From: Elusimicrobiota bacterium
GTDB taxonomy: Bacteria > Elusimicrobiota > Elusimicrobia > O2-12-FULL-59-9
DNA length: 10,560 nucleotides
Assembly: GCA_016206405.1 (NCBI GenBank)
Contig: JACQRQ010000007.1
Span: 1-10,560 of the forward strand
Direction: 5' to 3'
Shown here: positions 9,001-10,560 of the stretch, in pieces
Numbering within the stretch: position 1 is the stretch's first letter
Layout: each line of letters opens with the position of its first letter
Made by a program: the position numbers and the translations under genes
Notes under the pieces: generated by a model
The model's database searches: none
What the model was told of the DNA's origin: nothing
The model's input: the letters and a program-made list of their open reading frames with translations, nothing else

Positions 9001-10560
9001 GTATAAGGTCGCGATTCAAGCCTTGGATCTGGCGGGCAACCTGGAAACGCCGACGACTTACCAATTTACCAAGGATGTGGTCGGTCCCACCATCAGCATT
9101 TCGACGCCGATGGCCTCCCCCAACGATTTATACGACGGGACGCTTCGCGCCGTCGATCCCATACGGGGCGTCACCTCGGATTCCCCCGCAGGCACGCAGC
9201 GCGTGGAAGTCCAGATTGAGAACGTCAGCGACGGCACCAAATGGGATGGAAGCGGTTGGGGCGTTTACGGCTCCACTTATTTGGCGGCGGTGGCCACCAA
9301 TCCATGGACCTTGTCCGGCGTCAATTGGACCGGAAACAAGCGCTATCAGGTCACCGTCAAGGCCTTCGACCTGGCCGGCAACCAAACCGTGGGCGGGGCG
9401 CCCAACGGCCAGAGGCTTTTCGTCTATGACGTCAATAAGCCTTCGGCGACGGTGAGCGCGCCGGGAGGGCAGTTTCATAATGCCTTGCAGGTGGGTACGA
9501 GCATTTATGGAACGGCCCAGGATTGGGTGGGCGGCAACGAATTCATGTCCAACTTGGATCATGTCCAGGTTAAAATCATTCGCAACGAGGATGGGTTTGT
9601 TTATACGGGGGCGGCCTTCACCAGTGGCGACGATGAAGCCAAATGGAGAAAATCCACCACGGTTCCGGCGGGTTTCACGCCGCGTTCAACGATGGAAAGC
9701 CCCGTCCCGACCTGGAAATTTCCAGATCCCGGCGCCGGAGACTCCATTCCCGCATGGGAGGCCGGCAAAATCTATCAGGTCAAATACCGCGCCAAAGATA
9801 AGGCGGGCAATGCGGAGCCGGACAAGTCCCAACAATTCACCTACGATATTGCCGCCCCGACGACTACGATTACGCTGCCGGCAGCTAGCGCGTATATTCC
9901 AGACTTGCCCGCCATCACCGGCACTTACTCCGACGCCGTGGCGGTCGCCATTTCCACCATACAGGTGGCTATCGAAAGAAACGTGGGCGGAAATTTCTTT
10001 GACGGCACGAACTTTTCCAACGCCTACGGCGCGGCATCGTCCTGGCGGCCGACGACGATCTATGTCAGCACCTGGAGCTTAAGCAGCGCCAATTTAGACT
10101 CTTTCTTCGACAACCTGACCATCCCGGAGGAATTCATTGTTTACGCGCGCGGAGCGGACCAAGCTCAGAATTTCAATCACGGCGACCAAAAACCGGGCGG
10201 CGGTTTGCTCTTCACCGTGGATCACCATGCCCCGGTGTCCATAACAACCCGTCCGGCGCAGGGCGCGAATTTAAATTCATCCGCCCTCATTATGCCGATT
10301 GCCGGCACGGCCAGCGACCAAAGTCCGGGAGCCGGCGTCAATCAAGTTAAAATCAAACTCAAGCGCTTCAACGCGGCCGGGACGACCGATTATTGGAATT
10401 TGGCTTCATGGGTGGGAAGCGATCAAGGCTTTCCCGTCCGCACGGATTTGGCGGGCAGTCAATGGACCAACAATACGGCCGATATCACCGCCGCGGATTT
10501 TCAAGACGGTTACCGCTATGAGATCATCACCGAAGGCCGGGACAGCGCCTCTCCCGCCAA
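1..10560 (+). CDS. Giant protein of tandem bacterial Ig-like domains, partial at both ends
   Basis: The frame starting at base 2 is open for 3,519 codons, with no stop found on line-by-line reading, and continues beyond both edges, so start codon, RBS and stop lie outside. It encodes 25 complete and two partial Ig-like units averaging about 133 residues. Each has a hydrophobic-x-G-T-A-x-D strand, an aromatic Y-W-x-G-x-x-W/F hairpin, an A-x-D-x-A-G-N strand and a closing F-x-x-D junction. These match the general pattern of Pfam bacterial Ig-like families (Big_3/Big_13-like); the exact family is not settled. No catalytic domain, signal peptide, transmembrane segment or sorting motif is visible, as expected for an internal piece. 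Six Cys, in three within-unit pairs, suggest export to an oxidising compartment. By inference it is a surface or secreted stalk or adhesin; ligand and function are unknown. A fibronectin-III or cadherin-like fold is the main alternative. Confidence 0.94.
2..247 (+). repeat. Ig-like unit R0 (partial, C-terminal 82 residues)
   Basis: Lacks its first two strands because the window begins inside it. Visible parts are an aromatic hairpin Y-I-W-S-A-G-N-F, a W-A-Y-S-G-G-G strand, D-G-Y-T-Y-D-L-N-A-R and the junction F-T-I-D. The W-x-Y-x-G-G and D-G-x-x-Y spacing resembles R22 two cycles later. Confidence 0.75.
248..637 (+). repeat. Ig-like unit R1 (130 residues)
   Basis: Opens P-V-P-S-V-T-N-P, then I-N-G-S-V-Q-D and S-G-A-G-V-S-S-I-T-I-R-I. 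The aromatic hairpin is S-Y-W-N-T-T-T-G-V-W. The A-x-D-x-A-G-N position reads A-M-D-A-L-G-Q, and the unit closes with F-I-Y-D. Similarity to R12 and R23 is moderate to weak. Confidence 0.8.
638..1054 (+). repeat. Ig-like unit R2 (139 residues)
   Basis: Contains M-S-G-A-V-Q-D-D, then V-Y-V-R-L-R-T-E-D-N-G-K-F-W-D, with a second aromatic site H-Y-W-I-P further on. Next come N-S-W-S-Y and S-K-D-G-A-G-N, closing with F-K-F-D. The E-D-x-G-x-F stretch resembles N-E-D-G-F in R24, two cycles on. Confidence 0.8.
1055..1492 (+). repeat. Ig-like unit R3 with a cysteine pair (146 residues)
   Basis: Opens P-P-T-S-A-I-S-F-P-A-N, then M-T-G-T-A-S-D and S-G-I-Y-Q-V-Q-Y-R-L. The aromatic hairpin Q-Y-W-C-S carries Cys at 1244-1246 with a partner at 1274-1276 (C-x9-C), suggesting a disulfide across the hairpin. 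A-A-D-V-A-G-N-T is canonical. Closes with F-V-Y-D. The I-S-F-P-A-N start resembles I-T-F-P-A-N in R14. Confidence 0.83.
1493..1915 (+). repeat. Ig-like unit R4 with long final loop (141 residues)
   Basis: Contains I-S-G-T-A-L-D, an unusually Trp-rich hairpin W-W-W-T-S-G-N-W, and V-F-V-W-A-I-D-N-V-S. A loop of about 20 residues rich in Asn, Ser, Thr and Glu follows before the junction. The junction reads F-H-Y-E, the only one with Glu in place of Asp. Confidence 0.8.
1916..2377 (+). repeat. Ig-like unit R5 with long final loop (154 residues)
   Basis: Opens P-P-S-S-T-I-T-A-P, then I-S-G-T-V-F-D. The hairpin is degenerate (A-H-W-N-Q-S-A-S-S-W), followed by S-T-W-S-F-N and V-R-V-K-N-R-D-A-A. The last loop is about 30 residues, acidic and Asn/Pro-rich, making this the second-longest unit. 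Closes with F-N-W-D. R16 is its 11-offset partner, with moderate similarity. Confidence 0.78.
2378..2755 (+). repeat. Ig-like unit R6 (126 residues)
   Basis: Has I-T-G-T-A-S-D and G-K-I-F-V-S-I-Q-R. The aromatic hairpin has lost its Trp (N-Y-L-D-A-L-S-G-G-G-F). N-T-S-N-V then Y-Y-H-V-R-A-R-S-S-D matches N-T-S-N-V then L-F-Y-I-A-A-R-A-K-D in R17. The junction is F-R-Y-A, lacking the Asp. Confidence 0.8.
2756..3127 (+). repeat. Ig-like unit R7 (124 residues)
   Basis: Starts without the usual D-x-x-A-P. T-P-D-T-G-S-A-M leads to a P-H-Y segment and L-L-G-S-A-Q-Y. This atypical start recurs in R18 (T-P-S-A-V-M, then K-H-Y). The hairpin F-Y-W-S-G-S-S-W is close to consensus. A-W-D-G-D-P-P-G-G replaces A-x-D-x-A-G-N. 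Closes with F-V-I-D. Confidence 0.8.
3128..3514 (+). repeat. Ig-like unit R8 (129 residues)
   Basis: Opens T-A-P-V-V-Q-V-S-T-P, then F-Y-G-T-V-D-D. An I-D-A run leads into L-V-R-L-K-D and the hairpin Y-E-W-S-V-A-Q-S-T-F. V-R-L-K-D occurs elsewhere only in R19, again after an I-D. Closes with F-R-F-D. Confidence 0.8.
3515..3919 (+). repeat. Ig-like unit R9 with a cysteine pair (135 residues)
   Basis: Contains I-T-G-A-F-S-D, S-G-V-S-E-V-Q-L-C-I-Q-R and a Trp-less hairpin R-Y-Y-Q-E-S-P-A-G-F. Cys at 3665-3667 and 3746-3748 (27 residues apart) bracket that hairpin. R-A-K-D-K-A-G-N is canonical. F-G-S-S-R-P-F-V-I-D at its end nearly repeats W-G-S-S-R-P-F-Y-I-D of R20. Confidence 0.83.
3920..4390 (+). 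repeat. Ig-like unit R10, the longest (157 residues)
   Basis: Opens K-D-A-P-T-V-S-I-T-S-P with a Y-x-P-A-V segment before I-K-G-A-A-S-E. The hairpin Y-Y-W-T-G-T-G-W is near consensus, followed by D-K-E-F-R-V-R-A-K-G-R-D. A long final loop leads to F-T-V-D. R21 shares the K-x-x-P-T-x-S-I opening, Y-x-P-x-A-V, D-K before the last strand and a long final loop. Confidence 0.8.
4391..4747 (+). repeat. Ig-like unit R11 (119 residues)
   Basis: Compact. Opens L-P-V-S-T-A-T-V-P, then I-S-G-T-A-D-G-S-L-A-G-I. The hairpin Y-E-W-T-G-S-S-W is near consensus, followed by P-W-W-S-T-A. Closes with V-R-A-T-D-N-A-D-Q and F-V-L-D. The L-A-G variant of the second strand is shared only with R22. Confidence 0.82.
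4748..5191 (+). repeat. Ig-like unit R12 (148 residues)
   Basis: Opens S-S-P-T-L-S-F-V-R-P with a long Pro/Gly/Asn-rich loop before I-A-G-A-S-S-D. The hairpin is S-W-W-S-A-G-S-Q-S-F, then S-W-T-Y and V-K-A-R-D-A-A-G-N-W. The final loop is extended. Closes with F-K-Y-D. P-I-x-G-x-x-S-D is shared with R23. Confidence 0.8.
5192..5554 (+). repeat. Ig-like unit R13 (121 residues)
   Basis: Opens R-P-T-A-Y-I-N-R-P, with H-H-K-A before L-S-G-T-A-S-D. The hairpin is N-Y-W-H-W-T-N-A-Q-F. Y-K-I-H-A-R-A-K-D-K-A-N-N is close to Y-Q-V-K-Y-R-A-K-D-K-A-G-N of R24. Closes with F-F-Y-D. Confidence 0.83.
5555..5962 (+). repeat. Ig-like unit R14 (136 residues)
   Basis: Opens T-A-P-A-Y-S-I-T-F-P-A-N, then M-S-G-G-T-T-D and S-G-V-E-I-L-L-K-M. 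The hairpin G-Y-W-N-G-G is followed by extra residues before its closing Trp. D-Y-A-L-N-F replaces D-x-A-G-N and parallels D-Q-A-Q-N-F in R25. A long final loop precedes F-K-F-D. Confidence 0.82.
5963..6343 (+). repeat. Ig-like unit R15 (127 residues)
   Basis: Contains N-T-A-P-I-S-V-T-T-N-P-A-Q-G-A, I-A-G-T-S-D and S-G-V-N-N-L-K-L-K-I-K-R. The hairpin is E-Y-W-R-F-D-A-S-T-W, followed by N-G-Y-Q-Y-S-I. It aligns with R26 over nearly its full visible length, the best pair in the window. Closes with F-I-V-D. Confidence 0.84.
6344..6733 (+). repeat. Ig-like unit R16 (130 residues)
   Basis: Opens T-T-P-T-S-L-A-S-V-P, then L-S-G-T-A-D-D with a Gly-rich insertion before S-G-I-S-T-V-Q-V-A-F-Q-R. The hairpin Y-W-W-N-G-G-A-F is followed by G-T-W-S-Y and V-R-A-W-D-R-A-G-H. 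Closes with F-T-F-D. Confidence 0.83.
6734..7135 (+). repeat. Ig-like unit R17 with a cysteine pair (134 residues)
   Basis: Contains I-H-G-T-A-A-D and a hairpin A-Y-W-N-P-S-E-P-G-C-G-G-N-T-D-A-C-W whose loop is closed by Cys at 6929-6931 and 6950-6952 (C-x6-C). N-W-T-Y-N-T-S-N-V and A-R-A-K-D-R-A-D-N follow. The junction F-S-F lacks the Asp, as in R6. Confidence 0.82.
7136..7516 (+). repeat. Ig-like unit R18 (127 residues)
   Basis: Starts L-T-P-S-A-V-M without the D-x-x-A-P linker, then has a K-H-Y segment and I-A-G-T-G-A-N, like R7. The hairpin is S-Y-W-Y-N-L-T-P-Q-G-W. V-R-G-L-N-S-A-G-E replaces the A-x-D-x-A-G-N strand, losing the Asp. Closes with F-Y-A-D. Confidence 0.78.
7517..7900 (+). 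repeat. Ig-like unit R19 (128 residues)
   Basis: Contains N-T-E-P-T-A-A-I-S-T-P, I-S-G-T-A-S-D, an S-I-D-G loop and V-F-V-R-L-K-D. The hairpin R-Y-W-D-G-T-Q-F is consensus, then H-P-Q-D-K-A-G-N. The junction is I-Y-F-D. The V-R-L-K-D strand identifies R8 as its partner. Confidence 0.84.
7901..8272 (+). repeat. Ig-like unit R20 (124 residues)
   Basis: Opens S-P-A-V-G-Y-V-N-Q-P, then L-T-G-T-A-A-D and S-G-L-D-K-I-E-V-Q-I. The hairpin is G-R-W-G-G-S-A-F. N-W-T-Y-S-N-S-S-L then V-R-A-Y-D-K-A-G-N and W-G-S-S-R-P-F-Y-I-D closely follow R9, but R9's Cys pair is absent. Confidence 0.84.
8273..8695 (+). repeat. Ig-like unit R21 (141 residues)
   Basis: Opens S-S-P-T-T-S-I-S-F-P, then Y-R-P-S-A-V and L-S-G-T-A-A-D. 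The hairpin is Y-Y-W-D-G-A-S-T-F. D-K-H-Y-Y-L-R-A-R-G-V-D-R-A leads to a long final loop and F-I-V-D. Partner of R10. Confidence 0.83.
8696..9076 (+). repeat. Ig-like unit R22 (127 residues)
   Basis: Opens T-P-P-V-S-K-V-S-T-P, then L-T-G-T-S-N-S-D-L-A-G-A. The hairpin Y-Y-W-S-G-N-A-A-T-G-W is followed by E-W-S-Y-P-G-G, D-G-T-V-Y and A-L-D-L-A-G-N. Closes with F-T-K-D. Confidence 0.83.
9077..9430 (+). repeat. Ig-like unit R23, the shortest (118 residues)
   Basis: Opens G-P-T-I-S-I-S-T-P, then P-I-R-G-V-T-S-D and Q-R-V-E-V-Q-I. The hairpin K-W-D-G-S-G-W is consensus, then P-W-T-L-S and V-K-A-F-D-L-A-G-N. Closes with F-V-Y-D. It approximates the minimal domain, without loop insertions. Confidence 0.84.
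9431..9847 (+). repeat. Ig-like unit R24 (139 residues)
   Basis: Contains K-P-S-A-T-V-S-A-P, F-H-N-A before I-Y-G-T-A-Q-D, and H-V-Q-V-K-I-I-R. The hairpin F-V-Y-T-G-A-A-F has Tyr where most units have Trp. A Pro-rich middle loop precedes Y-R-A-K-D-K-A-G-N and F-T-Y-D. Confidence 0.82.
9848..10222 (+). repeat. Ig-like unit R25 (125 residues)
   Basis: Opens A-P-T-T-T-I-T-L-P-A, then I-T-G-T-Y-S-D and S-T-I-Q-V-A-I-E-R-N. The hairpin N-F-F-D-G-T-N-F keeps D-G but has Phe in place of Trp. Y-A-R-G-A-D-Q-A-Q-N-F leads to a Gly-rich loop and F-T-V-D. Confidence 0.82.
10223..10558 (+). repeat. Ig-like unit R26 (partial, first 112 residues)
   Basis: Contains H-A-P-V-S-I-T-T-R-P-A-Q-G-A, I-A-G-T-A-S-D and G-V-N-Q-V-K-I-K-L-K-R. 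The hairpin is D-Y-W-N-L-A-S-W, then D-G-Y-R-Y-E-I and G-R-D-S-A. The final strand and junction lie beyond the window. Closest relative of R15. Confidence 0.82.

Larger units (their letters stand above)
8696..10558 (+). repeat. Super-repeat cycle C (units R22-R26), 3' end cut by window
   Basis: The third block starts with R22, which shares with R11 a D-x-x-x-P-V-S opening and an unusual G-T-x-x-x-x-L-A-G where most units have G-T-A-S-D. R24 matches R13 in a His-x-Ala before the G-T-A strand and in R-A-K-D-K-A-x-N. R25 matches R14 in D-x-A-x-N-F. R26 matches R15 along most of its length. If the period holds, the next six units outside the window should resemble R16-R21. Confidence 0.6.

Noticed and set aside
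9480..10082. Forward open frame of 200 codons in another phase
   Set aside because: Overlaps R24-R25 completely. Its Pro/Arg/Ser-rich product looks like an out-of-frame reading, while the base-2 frame keeps every Ig motif.
1..10560. CRISPR, tandem DNA satellite or phase-variation tract as the source of the periodicity
   Set aside because: The period is at protein level with diverged nucleotides and variable unit lengths. No short identical direct repeats, spacers or long simple-sequence tracts are visible.

Overview
The whole 10,560-base window lies inside a single open reading frame on the + strand. Read from base 2, I found no stop codon in 3,519 consecutive codons (2..10558), and the frame runs off both edges. 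There is no intergenic DNA, RNA gene, mobile element, CRISPR array, promoter or terminator that I can support. The other open frames on both strands are shadows of this GC-rich coding sequence.

The protein is a tandem array of bacterial Ig-like domains of about 118-157 residues (mean spacing about 133). There are 25 complete units (R1-R25) and a partial unit at each edge (R0, R26). A typical unit opens after a junction 'F-x-x-D' with 'x-x-A/S-P', then has a hydrophobic-x-G-T-A-S-D strand, an S-G-V/I-x-x-V-x-V-x-I strand, an aromatic hairpin close to Y-W-D-G-x-x-W/F, a W-x-Y strand, a Y-x-V-x-A-R-A-x-D-x-A-G-N strand, and finally the next F-x-x-D. No enzymatic domain, signal peptide, membrane segment or anchor is visible. 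The composition (rich in Ser, Thr, Gly, Ala, Asn and Trp; only six Cys, in three within-unit pairs) suits an exported stalk or adhesin, but the function is unknown.

The most notable structure is a higher-order repeat. Unit n resembles unit n+11 in private details found nowhere else in the window. Six consecutive units (R6-R11) match R17-R22 in order, and R13-R15 match R24-R26. The array therefore appears to have grown by duplicating an 11-domain block of about 4.3 kb. The window holds one complete block (R11-R21) plus most of one before it and about half of one after it.

The organism is a bacterium of moderately high GC (roughly 58-60% by eye). Giant Trp-rich Ig-like proteins with this Y-W-D-G signature recall, from memory, Elusimicrobiota or Omnitrophota environmental genomes. 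This assignment is tentative because no taxonomic marker gene is present.
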